From Amycolatopsis sp. NBC_01488 (lineage in GTDB: Bacteria; Actinomycetota; Actinomycetes; Mycobacteriales; Pseudonocardiaceae), in assembly GCF_036227105.1 (NCBI RefSeq), contig NZ_CP109434.1:1430001-1494000 (forward strand): DNA of 64,000 nucleotides, written 5' to 3'. The notes under the pieces were generated by a model, which saw nothing but the letters and a program-made list of their open reading frames with translations, had not been told where the DNA came from and ran no database searches. Both the position numbers and the translations under genes were made by a program. Shown one piece after another: positions 8,869-17,586 of the stretch (its first letter is position 1; each line of letters begins with the position of its first letter).

Positions 8869-10629
8869 GTGCCCCCCTCCAGCGAAGAGACACGACTGGT
8901 CGCCGGTCGCTACCGGCTGCGTTCGGTGCTCGGCTCCGGGTCGATGGGCACCGTCTGGTCGGCCTACGACGAGTTCCTGCACCGCCAGGTGGCCGTCAAG
9001 GAGATGAAGGTACCGCCGGGCATCCCGGCGTCGCAGGCGGACGAGCTGCGGGAGCGGACGCTGCGCGAGGCCCGCGCGATCGCCGTCCTGTCTCACCCGA
9101 ACGTGATCATCCTGCACGACGTGGCCCGCGAGGACGACCAGCCGTTCGTGGTCATGGAGCTGCTGCCCTCGCGCAGCCTGGCGCACATCCTGCGCGACCA
9201 CGGGCCGCTGACCGTCGAGCAGGCCGCCGCCGTCGGCATCGCCGTCGCCTCCGCGCTGGAGGCCGCGCACGCCGCCGGGATCACCCACCGCGACGTCAAG
9301 CCGGGCAACGTCCTGGTCGCCAGCGACGGCCGGATCAAGCTGACCGACTTCGGCATCGCCCGCAACGTCTCCGAGGCGACCATGACCCGCACCGGGATCA
9401 TGCTCGGCTCCCCCGCCTACATCGCGCCGGAGGTCGCCTCCGGCGGCGCGGTCGTCCCGGCCGCCGACCTCTGGGGCCTCGGCGCGACGCTGTTCGCCGC
9501 GGTGGAGGGCGCCCCGCCGTACGACGCCGACGGCGACCCGCTGGAAACCGTCGGCAAGGTCGTCAACGGCAAGGTGCCCAAGCCGAAGGCCGGGCCGCTC
9601 GCCGATGTCATCACGGCGTTGATGAAGAAGGAGCCCGGCGACCGGATCACCCTGCGCGAGGTGCGGCACCGGCTCTACCCGCTGCAGACGAAGACGCCGC
9701 TCGACCTGTTCGGGCCGGACCTGTTCCGCACCCCGGACGGCAAGAAGACGTCCGCGCAGCCGGACGCGACCGACACCCAGGTGATCAAGACCGTCCTGCC
9801 CGAGAAGGCGGGGAAGAAGTCCGGGGAGTCGAGCAGCGAGCTCGCCACCGACCCGGGCCCGCTGCCGTTCCTGCGGCCGCCCACCCCGGCGCCGTCGCGT
9901 TCTCCTTCGCCGGAGCCGGCGACGGTGTTCGTGCCACCGCCGCCGCGGCCGTCCGGACGGCGCAGCGCGCGGGCAGGCGCCGTGCTCGTCGCCGTCGCGG
10001 TCCTGCTCTTCCTCCTGGCGGCGGGCGGCGGGTTCGCGCTGGCCAGGACGGTGGGCGGGCAGTCGCTGCTGCCGCCGGCCGCGGAGCCGGTGGCCAGGTC
10101 GAACGGGACCACCCAGGTGCCGCCGCCAACGCTGGTGCACCAGACCGGCAACGGCAGCTACGTGACCGGCGACGGCGGGCAGTACGACCTCGACGTGCCC
10201 GAGGGCTGGCAGAAGTTCACCGCCCCGCACAACACCAAGTTCGGGGTGAGCCTGGCCGTCCAGTACGTCTCGCCGGACGGGCGCCGGTCCCTGCGCCTGG
10301 AGCGGCTGGCGAAGTACTTCGGCCAGGCCGACAGCTTCGACGACTACATCGCCTGGCTGCGGCAGTCCTACCCGAGCAGCGTGCTCGTGATCTACCCGGC
10401 CACGACGGCGCCGGACCGCCAGAGCGCGACGCTGACCTACCGCCTGGCCGAGGGCGGCACGCTCCCCCAGAGCGACGGCGGCGGGGGCACCCGTGTCACG
10501 TTCGTGAAGCTGGTCCGGGCCGGCGCGAGCCTGTGGGTCCTGTCGGTCACCGTGCCCGCCGAGCAGGAGAGCGCGGGCCAGCAGGACGTCTTCGACCGCG
10601 TCGAGACCACGCTGCGGGTCACCGACTAG
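8869..10629 (+). CDS. Membrane-anchored PknB-type Ser/Thr protein kinase
   Basis: Protein of 586 residues. The Hanks-type kinase domain occupies residues 14-270, with glycine loop LGSGSMGTV (21-29), catalytic K44 in VAVK, HRDVKPGN (140-147) and DFG (160-162). A proline-rich juxtamembrane region follows (about 330-360) and one transmembrane helix (about 368-392). About 190 extracytoplasmic residues follow, with no PASTA repeats; they resemble a PsbP/LpqN-like or uncharacterised sensor fold. The domain order indicates a signal-sensing kinase whose catalytic half is cytoplasmic. GTG start 8869. The gene ends 4 bp into the convergent MerR gene. Targets cannot be inferred. Confidence 0.9.
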   Translation: MPPSSEETRLVAGRYRLRSVLGSGSMGTVWSAYDEFLHRQVAVKEMKVPPGIPASQADELRERTLREARAIAVLSHPNVIILHDVAREDDQPFVVMELLPSRSLAHILRDHGPLTVEQAAAVGIAVASALEAAHAAGITHRDVKPGNVLVASDGRIKLTDFGIARNVSEATMTRTGIMLGSPAYIAPEVASGGAVVPAADLWGLGATLFAAVEGAPPYDADGDPLETVGKVVNGKVPKPKAGPLADVITALMKKEPGDRITLREVRHRLYPLQTKTPLDLFGPDLFRTPDGKKTSAQPDATDTQVIKTVLPEKAGKKSGESSSELATDPGPLPFLRPPTPAPSRSPSPEPATVFVPPPPRPSGRRSARAGAVLVAVAVLLFLLAAGGGFALARTVGGQSLLPPAAEPVARSNGTTQVPPPTLVHQTGNGSYVTGDGGQYDLDVPEGWQKFTAPHNTKFGVSLAVQYVSPDGRRSLRLERLAKYFGQADSFDDYIAWLRQSYPSSVLVIYPATTAPDRQSATLTYRLAEGGTLPQSDGGGGTRVTFVKLVRAGASLWVLSVTVPAEQESAGQQDVFDRVETTLRVTD

Positions 10630-11264
10630 GGGGCCCGGTCCAGCACCTCGCGGGACACGTGCTCCTGCGCGAGGTGGCGCAGGCCGGTGAAGATCCGGTC
10701 GCCCAGCACGGTCGCGACCAGGCCCGCTTCGATGATCTTGTCGAACGACGTCAGTCCCGTCACGACCTCGACGTCCAGCTCCGCGACGCGCATCGCCAGC
10801 GCGAAGTACTCGTTCAGGCGCTCGGCGAGCTTTTCGTGCCCGAGCTCCTTCGCCGTGGCCAGCGCGGCAATCAGGTTGCCGACCGTGCGGTTGTCCGGGT
10901 CGTGCCACTTCCAGCCGTGGCGTTCGGCGAGGTCGCGCAGGAGACCGGTCGCCCACGCGGCGGCCTCCTCGGCCACCTGCGGCGGCGCGCCGGCCAGCTC
11001 CTGCTGGACCACGCCCATCGTTTCGTGCGGGGTCGCGTCGCCGTCGATCGCCGCGAGCACCGCGCCGACCGAGGCCAGCGGCAGGCCGCCGACCTCGGTC
11101 AGCGCCTTGATCAGCCGGAGCCGCTGGACGTGGGCCGCGGAATAGCGGGCCTGGTTGGGGCTCGTGCGCTCACCGGGCGGGAGCAGGCCTTCGCGCAGGT
11201 AGTACTTGACGGTCGCGACCGGCACGCCCGACCCGGCGCTCAGTTCGGCCATCCGCATGCGCAT
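10626..11264 (-). CDS. MerR-family transcriptional regulator
   Basis: Protein of 212 residues. The N-terminal winged helix-turn-helix is typical: MRMAELSAGSGVPVATVKYY followed by LREGLLPPGERT. A roughly 120-residue helical C-terminal domain has no conserved metal-binding cysteines, so it is not a metal sensor of the MerR/CueR type. The ATG at 11264 has GGATCGGAG upstream and removes an 11-residue extension that would use a TTG. It is divergent from the membrane gene pair starting at 11373. The intergenic region contains the inverted pair atggatag / ctatccat, a likely operator. It probably controls itself and the pair. Confidence 0.85.
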   Translation of the reverse strand: MRMRMAELSAGSGVPVATVKYYLREGLLPPGERTSPNQARYSAAHVQRLRLIKALTEVGGLPLASVGAVLAAIDGDATPHETMGVVQQELAGAPPQVAEEAAAWATGLLRDLAERHGWKWHDPDNRTVGNLIAALATAKELGHEKLAERLNEYFALAMRVAELDVEVVTGLTSFDKIIEAGLVATVLGDRIFTGLRHLAQEHVSREVLDRAP

Positions 11265-11315
11265 CTGCTCCGATCCCAGGGTCGGGTTCCGGGTCAACCC
11301 TGAAGACTTCTCAGT

Positions 11316-11358
11316 ATGGATAGCTTAACTTCCCATAACGGAGAGCTTGACTATCCAT
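11316..11358. promoter_or_regulatory. Inverted-repeat candidate operator for the MerR regulator
   Basis: atggatag (11316-11323) and its exact inverse ctatccat (11351-11358) bracket a direct repeat agctt(a/g)act at 11322 and 11344, 22 bp apart. The block lies between the divergent MerR and membrane-protein start codons. Binding is inferred. Confidence 0.5.
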
Positions 11359-11372
11359 TCTGGGAGGGAACC

Positions 11373-12314
11373 ATGACCATCCTCGCCGATGTCCGGAGCA
11401 GAACGCGCGAGTGGCACCGCCCGTCCGCGCTCGCCGCCGCCACCCTGGGGGTGGTCGCGGTCCTGTGCGTCGCCGCGCTGCTGCTCGACCGGCGGACGCT
11501 CGCCGGCGCGCCGATCTGGGCCAAGCCGTTCAAGTTCGCCGTGTCCGGCGCGCTCTACTTCGCCACCTGGAGCTGGCTCGTTTCGCTGCTGCCGCGGTTC
11601 CGCCGCACGGCGGGCTGGCTGACGAACTTCCTGGTGCTGATCTTCGCCGCCGAGTACGTCCTGCTCGTGTTCCAGGCCGTCCGCGGCCGCGCGAGCCACT
11701 TCAACAACGCGACTCCGCTGGACGCCGGCATCTACAGCGTCATGGCCAAGATGATCATGGCGCTGTGGGTCGCGACGTTCGCGCTGACCGTGCTGGTGAT
11801 GTTCACGAAGGTCGCGGACCGCGCGAGCTTCTGGGCCGTGCGCGCCGGCGCCGTCCTGTCGCTGGTGGGGATCTCGCTGGGCATCCTGATGACGAGCCCG
11901 ACCGCGCAGCAGCTCGCGCAGTGGCAGACCGGCGGCAAGCCGGACATGATCGGCGCGCACACCGTCGGGCTCGCCGACGGCGGCCCCGGCCTGCCGATCC
12001 TCGGCTGGAGCACGGTCGCGGGCGACCTGCGGATCCCGCACTTCGTCGGGATGCACGCGCTGCAGGCACTGCCGCTGCTGGCCCTCGCGCTGGCGGCGCT
12101 GGCCCCGCGCTTCGCCCGGCTGCGTGACGACGTCGTCCGCGCGCGGCTCGTCCTGGTCGGCGCGGCCGGGTACGCGGGGCTGATCGCGCTGGTCACCTGG
12201 CAGGCGCTGCGGGCGCAGTCGATCGTGCACCCGGACGCGCTGACGCTGGGCGCGTTCGCCGTGCTCGTGGCCGGGGCCGGGCTGGGCTCGTGGGCCGCGG
12301 TGCGTGCCCGATGA
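11373..12314 (+). CDS. Polytopic membrane protein of unknown function
   Basis: Protein of 313 residues with about eight hydrophobic segments. The first is at residues 18-38 ([20 protein letters not shown]) and the last ends at the C-terminus ([16 protein letters not shown]). Conserved-looking polar spots inside the membrane region include [18 protein letters not shown] and the loop [11 protein letters not shown]. The ATG at 11373 has GGGAGGGA seven bases upstream. Its stop overlaps the start of the DUF4281 gene (ATGA), so the two are made together and may form one complex. Similar uncharacterised proteins are common in actinomycetes. No transport or enzymatic function can be assigned. Confidence 0.7.
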   Translation: MTILADVRSRTREWHRPSALAAATLGVVAVLCVAALLLDRRTLAGAPIWAKPFKFAVSGALYFATWSWLVSLLPRFRRTAGWLTNFLVLIFAAEYVLLVFQAVRGRASHFNNATPLDAGIYSVMAKMIMALWVATFALTVLVMFTKVADRASFWAVRAGAVLSLVGISLGILMTSPTAQQLAQWQTGGKPDMIGAHTVGLADGGPGLPILGWSTVAGDLRIPHFVGMHALQALPLLALALAALAPRFARLRDDVVRARLVLVGAAGYAGLIALVTWQALRAQSIVHPDALTLGAFAVLVAGAGLGSWAAVRAR

Positions 12315-12730
12315 CGCTCTTCAGCCTGGCCTTCCCGCTCGCGGCGCCGTTCTGGGCGTTGCTGATCCTGGCGCCGAAGTGGCGGTGGACGTCGCGGATC
12401 ATGGCGTCGCCGTGGGTGCCGCTGCTGCCGCTGGCCTGCTACTTCGCGCTCGAGCTGCCGCACTTCGGCGAGTGGGGCCGGGCGATGCTCTCGCCGGACC
12501 TGGCCGTGCTGCGGACGCTGCTGGCGACGCCGTGGGGCGCCGGGCTCGTCTGGGCGCACCTCATCGCGTTCGACCTGTTCATCGCGCGGTGGATGTACTT
12601 CGAGGCGCGGGCGCGGGAGATCTCGCCGTGGATCGTGAGCCCGATCCTGGTGCTGACGATCTTCCTGTCGCCGTTCGGGCTGGTGGTGTTCCTGGTGGTC
12701 CGGGCGGTCCGGATACGCTCCCTCGCATGA
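12311..12730 (+). CDS. ABA4-like (DUF4281) small membrane protein
   Basis: Protein of 139 residues with four hydrophobic helices, the size and layout of the ABA4-like family. Plant ABA4 acts in neoxanthin synthesis; the bacterial members are uncharacterised. Features include the early [14 protein letters not shown] and the third-helix region [20 protein letters not shown], with charged residues inside the membrane. It is coupled to the preceding membrane gene (ATGA overlap) and its own stop overlaps the punA start (TGA within ATGAGTG). The three genes may therefore be one transcript. The tie to nucleoside salvage is positional only. Confidence 0.7.
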   Translation: MTLFSLAFPLAAPFWALLILAPKWRWTSRIMASPWVPLLPLACYFALELPHFGEWGRAMLSPDLAVLRTLLATPWGAGLVWAHLIAFDLFIARWMYFEARAREISPWIVSPILVLTIFLSPFGLVVFLVVRAVRIRSLA

Positions 12731-13506
12731 GTGAACACGAAGCCGCGAGCGCCATCGCCAAGCGCACCGGCGTGGACGCGCACGACATCGCGGTGGTCCT
12801 GGGGTCGGGCTGGCGCCCGGCGGCGGACGTCATCGGGGAGTGCGAGACGGAGATCCCGTTCGCCGAGCTGCCCGGCTTCACCACGCCCGGTGCGGTAGGC
12901 CACGGCGGCACCATCCGCTCGCTGCAGGTCGGCGACAAGAACGTCCTGGTGCTACTGGGGCGGACGCACTTCTACGAGGGCAAGGGCATCGACCCGGTGG
13001 TGCACAACGTGCGCACCGCCGCCGCGGCCGGCGTCCGGTCGGTGCTGCTGACGAACGCGGCGGGCGGGCTGCGCGAGGGTTTCCACGTCGGTCAGCCGGT
13101 GCTGATCTCCGATCACCTCAACCTGACGGCGCGCTCGCCGATCGTCGGCGCGAACTTCGTCGACCTGACCGACCTGTACTCGCCGCGGCTGCGCGGGATC
13201 GCCCGCGAGATCGACCCGTCGCTGGAGGAGGGCGTCTACGCGGGTCTGACCGGGCCGCACTTCGAGACGCCGGCCGAAATCCACATGCTGCGCACGCTGG
13301 GCGCGGACCTGGTCGGCATGTCGACGGTCCTGGAAGCCATCGCCGCCCGCGCGGCGGGCGTCGAGGTCTTCGGCCTGTCGCTGGTGACGAACCTGGCCGC
13401 CGGGATGACCGGCGAGCCGCTGAACCACCAGGAAGTCCTGGAAGCGGGCCGCGCGGCAGCCACGGAGATGGGCTCCCTGCTGCGGGAGCTGGTCACCCGC
13501 GCCTGA
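12727..13506 (+). CDS. punA: Purine nucleoside phosphorylase
   Basis: Trimeric-type PNP (259 residues): splits inosine, guanosine and deoxy forms with phosphate to free base plus (deoxy)ribose-1-phosphate. Family signatures are VVLGSGW near the start (phosphate loop), [26 protein letters not shown] (purine and phosphate contacts), [12 protein letters not shown] and the base-binding VTNLAAG with its Asn. The ATG overlaps the preceding stop by four bases. It is followed by a 21-bp repeat array and then the phosphosugar mutase two genes on, which can interconvert the sugar-1-phosphate it releases. The same punA-pmm pairing is known in mycobacteria. Confidence 0.95.
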   Translation: MSEHEAASAIAKRTGVDAHDIAVVLGSGWRPAADVIGECETEIPFAELPGFTTPGAVGHGGTIRSLQVGDKNVLVLLGRTHFYEGKGIDPVVHNVRTAAAAGVRSVLLTNAAGGLREGFHVGQPVLISDHLNLTARSPIVGANFVDLTDLYSPRLRGIAREIDPSLEEGVYAGLTGPHFETPAEIHMLRTLGADLVGMSTVLEAIAARAAGVEVFGLSLVTNLAAGMTGEPLNHQEVLEAGRAAATEMGSLLRELVTRA

Positions 13507-13582
13507 CGAGTTCCGGCTTGGATCACGCGAGTTCCGGTTCGAATCACGTGCGTGCGTGATTCAAGCCGGAACTCGCGTGATT
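13507..13582. repeat. 21-bp phased array, copy 3, forming a long inverted repeat
   Basis: Between the convergent punA and glycosyltransferase genes. The first arm at 13508-13527 and the second at 13555-13574 are inverse copies matching at 19 of 20 positions, built from the repeat units themselves. Both stop codons abut the array. The transcript could fold into a bidirectional terminator hairpin. Confidence 0.8.
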
Positions 13583-14743
13583 TCAGGCGAAAGCAGGGAG
13601 CTGGGCGGCGACGTCGGCCGGGGACGGCATGGCCGCCACTTCCGCCGCCAGGACCCGGGTCGCGTCGGCGACCGCGGTGTCCGTGAGCAGACGACGGGCT
13701 TGCGAAGCGACGGCGTCGGCAGTGACGTCGGCGGCCAGCAGGCGATCGCCCACGCCGGCCGCGACGACCGCGTCCGCGTTGCTGAACTGGTCCGCGCCCT
13801 GCGGCAGGAGCAGCTGCGGGAGGCCCGCGCCGAACGCGCCGAGCGTCGTGCCACTGCCGCCGTGGTGCACCACCAGGTCGACGTGCGGGAGCAGCGCCGC
13901 CTGCGGGACCCACGACTCGAGCCGGACGTTCGACGGGACCTCGCCGAGCGCCGCCGGGTCGACCGTCGGACCGGTGGCGACCAGGACGTCGACGTCCAAA
14001 CCGGACAGACCCGCGATCGCCGCGCCCAGCACGCCCGCGTGGCCCATCGCCGTGCCGAGCGTCAGGTAGACCAGCGACCGCGACCGCTCCAGCACGCCGG
14101 ACGGCAGCTCGCCCGGCTCGCTCCAGCCGACCGGCCGCAGCGGGACGCGCGTCGTGCGCGCCAGGAAACCGGGGTCCTGCACCGACTCCGGGCAGATGTC
14201 GACGAACGGGCCGCCGAACGCCAGGTCCGCACCGACCGTGATCCCCAGCGAAGACGCGTGCTCGCGGATCGCGTCGCGGATCTTCGTCACCATCGGGTCG
14301 TCGCTCGACACCCGGCCGAACCCGTGGGCCACCACGGGGAGCCCGGCCTTCAGCGCGGCGAACGCGCCGCCGGAGTTGCCGGCCTCGCTCACCACCAGGT
14401 CCGGCCGGAAGTGCTCGAACAGCGGCAGCAGGTCGGTGACGAACCGCTTCGGCATCAGCTCGCCGAAGACCTTCGCGACGATCGGCTCCAGCACCTCGCG
14501 CGGGATGTCGCCGGGTGGGCGGCGCGGGCCGGGCGGCCCCGACTCGGCGAACGCCTGGCCGAACGCGTCCTTGATGGCGAGCCCGGCGGCCGCCGTCTCC
14601 AGGCCGGCTTTCGTCAGCTGTGGCAGAAAGTCTTCGGATGTGGCGAAGACGACGTCGTGCCCGGCGTCGCGCGCGGCGACGGCCAGCGGGACGAGCGGGA
14701 ACGTGTGACCGAAGGACCCCAGTGAGGTGAAGAGCAAGCGCAC
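13583..14743 (-). CDS. GT-B glycosyltransferase, GT1/macrolide (MGT) type
   Basis: Protein of 386 residues. The N-terminal acceptor domain begins with MRLLFTSLGSFGHTFPLVPL (conserved GHTFP-type loop). The C-terminal nucleotide-sugar domain carries VYLTLGTAMG and the donor-binding signature HHGGSGTTLGAFGAGLPQLL followed by PQGADQFSNA. This combination is typical of actinomycete natural-product and detoxifying glycosyltransferases. Here it stands alone, with no biosynthetic genes nearby, so xenobiotic or macrolide inactivation is as likely as a biosynthetic role (inference). GTG start at 14743, divergent from pmmB with only 30 bp between starts. Confidence 0.85.
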   Translation of the reverse strand: MRLLFTSLGSFGHTFPLVPLAVAARDAGHDVVFATSEDFLPQLTKAGLETAAAGLAIKDAFGQAFAESGPPGPRRPPGDIPREVLEPIVAKVFGELMPKRFVTDLLPLFEHFRPDLVVSEAGNSGGAFAALKAGLPVVAHGFGRVSSDDPMVTKIRDAIREHASSLGITVGADLAFGGPFVDICPESVQDPGFLARTTRVPLRPVGWSEPGELPSGVLERSRSLVYLTLGTAMGHAGVLGAAIAGLSGLDVDVLVATGPTVDPAALGEVPSNVRLESWVPQAALLPHVDLVVHHGGSGTTLGAFGAGLPQLLLPQGADQFSNADAVVAAGVGDRLLAADVTADAVASQARRLLTDTAVADATRVLAAEVAAMPSPADVAAQLPAFA

Positions 14744-14773
14744 TCACCCGACCCTAGCCCGTAGGCTGGCGCG

Positions 14774-16408
14774 GTGACAGTGAATTCCACCCTGCGTGAC
14801 GCCGCGTTCCGCTGGATCGCCGACGACCCCGACGACGACGCGCGGGCCGAGCTGCAGGACGTCCTCGCCCGCGCGATGGGCGGCGACGCCGGCGCCGCCG
14901 ACGAACTGGCCGACCGGATGGCCGGGCCGCTGGAGTTCGGCACCGCCGGCCTGCGCGGTCCGGTGCGCGCCGGGCCGAACGGGATGAACGTCGCCGTCGT
15001 CACCCGCACCACGGCCGGGGTCGCGGAGTGGCTGAAGGCACATGGGCACGCGGACGCGCTGGTCGTCGTCGGCCGCGACGCGCGGCACGGCTCGGAAGCC
15101 TTCGCGACCGCGGCCGCCGAGGTGCTGGCCGCGGCCGGCTTCGCCGTCAAGGTCTTCCCGAAGCCGCTGCCGACGCCGGTGCTCGCGTTCGCCGTCGGAC
15201 GGCTCGGCGCGGTGGCCGGGATCCAGATCACCGCGTCGCACAACCCCCCGGCGGACAACGGGTACAAGCTCTACGACGCGACCGGCGGCCAGATCGTGCC
15301 GCCGTCCGACGGCGAGATCGAGCGGGCCATCCAGGCCGCGCCCGCCGCGGTGAGCGTGCCGCGATCGCCCGGCGCCGAGGTCGTCGACCTGCTGGACCGC
15401 TACCTCGACGAGATCGCGACGCTGCCGATGGGCGCCGAGCGAGCGGTGCGCGTGGCCGCGACGGCGTTGCACGGCGTCGGCGCCGACACGCTGCACGCGG
15501 CGTTCGAGCGGGCCGGGTTCACCGACCTGCACCTGGTGGGCGACCAGGCCGCGCCGGACCCGGACTTCCCGACGGTGTCGTTCCCGAACCCGGAGGAGCC
15601 GGGCGCGACGGACCTGCTGCTGGCGCTGGCGTCCGATGTGGACGCCGACCTGGCGATCGCGCTCGACCCGGACGCCGACCGGTGCGCCCTGGGCGTGCGG
15701 GACCGCGACGGGAACTGGCGGATGCTGCGCGGCGACGAGACCGGCGCGCTGCTCGGCTCGTACGTCCTGTCCACAGTGGACCGCACGGTCCTGCCGGACC
15801 CGCTGGTCGCGACGACGATCGTCTCGTCGTCGATGCTCGGCGAGATCGCGAAGGCCGAGGGCGCCCGCTACGCCGAGACGCTGACCGGGTTCAAGTGGCT
15901 GGTCCGCGCGGGCGAAGGGCTCGTGTTCGCCTACGAAGAAGCGCTCGGCCTGTGCGTGAACCCGGGCTTCGTCCGGGACAAGGACGGCATCGCCGCCGCG
16001 ACGCTCGCCGCCGGCTACACCGCGCGGCTCAAGGCCGACGGGCGCACGCCGCTGGACGTGCTCGACGAGCTGGCGCAGCGCCACGGCGTCCACCTCACCG
16101 ACCAGGTTTCGCTGCGGGTCACCGACCTCGCCGTCCGCGGGCAGCTGATGGCGAAGGTGCGCGAGACGCCGCCGGCCGAGCTGGGCGGGATCGCCGTCAC
16201 GCTCGAAGACCTGCTGCCGGCCGCCGACGTCCTGCGCCTGACCGGCGAAGGCGTGCGTGTCGTGGTGCGGCCGTCCGGCACCGAACCGAAGCTGAAGGCG
16301 TACCTGCAGGTCGTGGCGCCGGTGACGGGTTCGCTCGGCGAAGCGCGCGAGGCCGCGAACGCGCGGCTGACGGCGTTGCGGGAGAACGTCGAGGAGCTGC
16401 TGGCCTGA
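14774..16408 (+). CDS. pmmB: Phosphoglucomutase/phosphomannomutase family protein
   Basis: Alpha-D-phosphohexomutase of 544 residues, four-domain layout. The catalytic phosphoserine loop is TASHNP (S155). The metal-binding loop is DPDADR (about 300), the sugar-binding part is GDETGALL followed by YEEALG, and the C-terminal phosphate loop is VRPSGTEPKLK. Long members of this subfamily act on hexose or pentose 1-phosphates. Placement next to punA suggests conversion of ribose- or deoxyribose-1-phosphate to the 5-phosphate, which would feed DeoC at 35656 (inference). GTG start, inferred from conservation of the N-terminal helix. Stop TGA overlaps the next ATG. Confidence 0.88.
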   Translation: MTVNSTLRDAAFRWIADDPDDDARAELQDVLARAMGGDAGAADELADRMAGPLEFGTAGLRGPVRAGPNGMNVAVVTRTTAGVAEWLKAHGHADALVVVGRDARHGSEAFATAAAEVLAAAGFAVKVFPKPLPTPVLAFAVGRLGAVAGIQITASHNPPADNGYKLYDATGGQIVPPSDGEIERAIQAAPAAVSVPRSPGAEVVDLLDRYLDEIATLPMGAERAVRVAATALHGVGADTLHAAFERAGFTDLHLVGDQAAPDPDFPTVSFPNPEEPGATDLLLALASDVDADLAIALDPDADRCALGVRDRDGNWRMLRGDETGALLGSYVLSTVDRTVLPDPLVATTIVSSSMLGEIAKAEGARYAETLTGFKWLVRAGEGLVFAYEEALGLCVNPGFVRDKDGIAAATLAAGYTARLKADGRTPLDVLDELAQRHGVHLTDQVSLRVTDLAVRGQLMAKVRETPPAELGGIAVTLEDLLPAADVLRLTGEGVRVVVRPSGTEPKLKAYLQVVAPVTGSLGEAREAANARLTALRENVEELLA

Positions 16409-16860
16409 TGCCGCGGCTGCTGATCGTGCACCACACGCCGTCGCCGTCGACGCAGGCGCTGTTCGAGGCGGTGCTGGCCGGCGCGACGCACCCGGACATC
16501 GAGGGCGTGGAGGTGGTCCGCCGGGCCGCGCTGGCGGCCACCGCTCCCGACGTCCTCGAAGCCGACGGCTACCTGCTGGGCACGCCGGCGAACCTGGGCA
16601 GCATGAGCGGGGCGCTGAAGCACTTCTTCGACACCGTCTACTACCCGTGCCTGGACGCGACGCGCGGCCGCCCGTTCGGGTACTGGATCCACGGGAACAG
16701 CGACACGTCCGGCACCGAGCGCCAGCTGCTCGCGATCACGACCGGTCTGGCCTGGGAAAAGGCGGCGGCGCCGGTGATCGTCACGGGCGAACCGGACAAG
16801 CGGGCCCTGGACGCGTGCACCGAGCTGGGCGGCACGCTGGCCGCGACGCTGATGTCCTGA
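16408..16860 (+). CDS. Flavodoxin / FMN-reductase-like protein
   Basis: Small flavodoxin-fold protein (150 residues). The FMN phosphate loop is HHTPSPSTQALF near the start. GTPANLGSMSGALKHFFDT corresponds to the isoalloxazine-contacting loop of NAD(P)H-dependent FMN reductases and WrbA-like flavodoxins. It starts at an ATG sharing one base with the pmmB stop (TGATG), so it is translationally coupled to the mutase, an odd functional pairing without an obvious explanation. No partner reductase is encoded nearby. It is probably cytoplasmic. Confidence 0.8.
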   Translation: MPRLLIVHHTPSPSTQALFEAVLAGATHPDIEGVEVVRRAALAATAPDVLEADGYLLGTPANLGSMSGALKHFFDTVYYPCLDATRGRPFGYWIHGNSDTSGTERQLLAITTGLAWEKAAAPVIVTGEPDKRALDACTELGGTLAATLMS

Positions 16861-16883
16861 ACGCCCCGGGAAAACGATGTCCC

Positions 16884-17087
16884 GAAAAGTAAGGGGCCTG
16901 TCACCGGAAGCCCTGGGGGTCGACCTCCGGCAACAGGCCTAGGCCAAGGGATCGCCACGAGAGCGTTCGACCTTGGCAGCTGAAGCGTACTACAGACGGT
17001 GCGATCATGACGAGTCGGCGAGCACGACAGCCTCTCGTCTTGCGGTTCCGTACACCCCCAGGGTACGGAGAGCAAGACGAGAGGCGC
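16884..17087 (-). ncRNA. Candidate small RNA, about 200 nt, unidentified
   Basis: This gene-free stretch folds on the minus strand as a self-contained transcript unit. A promoter TTGACA (17117-17122) to TTTACA or TACAGT (17092-17099) with 17 or 19 bp spacing would start RNA at about 17086. That is exactly at a 14-bp hairpin (17030-17043 with 17072-17085) carrying an inner 7-bp stem. A second hairpin is gccaagg / ccttggc (16943-16949, 16971-16977). The last is ggcctgt...acaggcc (16895-16939), followed on the minus strand by CTTACTTTTC, a terminator-like end. It does not match tmRNA, RNase P, SRP RNA or 6S RNA as I know them. No convincing ORF lies inside. Confidence 0.5.
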
Positions 17088-17091
17088 GCCA

Positions 17092-17153
17092 ACTGTAAAC
17101 CACTGCATACGATAGCTGTCAACATGTGCGTACAGTGGTTCCCCGGCTAGAAT
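17092..17153. promoter_or_regulatory. Shared promoter/operator of the small RNA and XRE gene
   Basis: The palindrome aaccactg (17098-17105) / cagtggtt (17133-17140) overlaps the minus-strand promoter elements (-35 at 17117-17122, -10 at 17092-17099). It also sits just upstream of a plus-strand -10-like TAGAAT (17148-17153) of the XRE gene. A regulator bound here, plausibly the XRE protein, would affect both directions. Confidence 0.5.
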
Positions 17154-17181
17154 TTTCACGGTGGAAACCTAGGGGGCGGGC

Positions 17182-17586
17182 ATGACACGGGAACGCACTT
17201 TCGCGGAACGCCTGAGCGCCCTGATCGAGGCGGCTCGGGTGGACGGCCGCGCGCCGCACAGCTACCGGGAGATCTCGGCCGCCGTCGAGCGGGCCGGCGG
17301 GCCGGCGATGTCGCCCGCCTACCTCCAGCAGCTCGCCACGGGCAAGCGCGTCAACCCGAAGATCCACTACGTCGAGGCACTGGCGAAGCTGTTCGGCGTG
17401 CCCGTCACGTACTTCTTCGACGAAGAGGCCGCCGCTGCCCCGGCGGGGGAAGCGCAGCTGATGGCGATGCGGGCGCAGGAGCTCTCGCCGCAGGGCCGCC
17501 GTCAGGTGATGGACCTGCTCGAGCTGGTCGAGCGCTACGAACGGGCCGAACGCGAGGGGCGGAACCCCGAGGACGCCGCGCGATGA
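17182..17586 (+). CDS. XRE-type helix-turn-helix regulator paired with an ImmA/IrrE protease
   Basis: Protein of 134 residues. The helix-turn-helix spans roughly residues 5-75: FAERLSALIEAA, then YREISAAVERAG, the recognition helix in MSPAYLQQLATGKRVNPKI, and LAKLFGVPVTYF. A charged helical tail follows. Such proteins with an adjacent ImmA-type protease are the repressor half of a protease-cleaved repressor pair (ICEBs1 ImmR/ImmA, Deinococcus DdrO/IrrE). The next gene is coupled by an ATGA overlap. It probably binds the palindrome at 17098-17140 (inference). There is no integrase nearby, so it is not simply a mobile-element repressor. Confidence 0.85.
   Translation: MTRERTFAERLSALIEAARVDGRAPHSYREISAAVERAGGPAMSPAYLQQLATGKRVNPKIHYVEALAKLFGVPVTYFFDEEAAAAPAGEAQLMAMRAQELSPQGRRQVMDLLELVERYERAEREGRNPEDAAR

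Noticed and set aside
13536..13545. tRNA T-loop-like ggttcgaatc
   Set aside because: It is part of the 21-bp repeat; no acceptor, D or anticodon stems can be formed around it.
16901..17125. 74-codon minus-strand ORF within the small-RNA candidate
   Set aside because: No ribosome binding site, and composition follows the hairpins. The RNA structure explains the region better.
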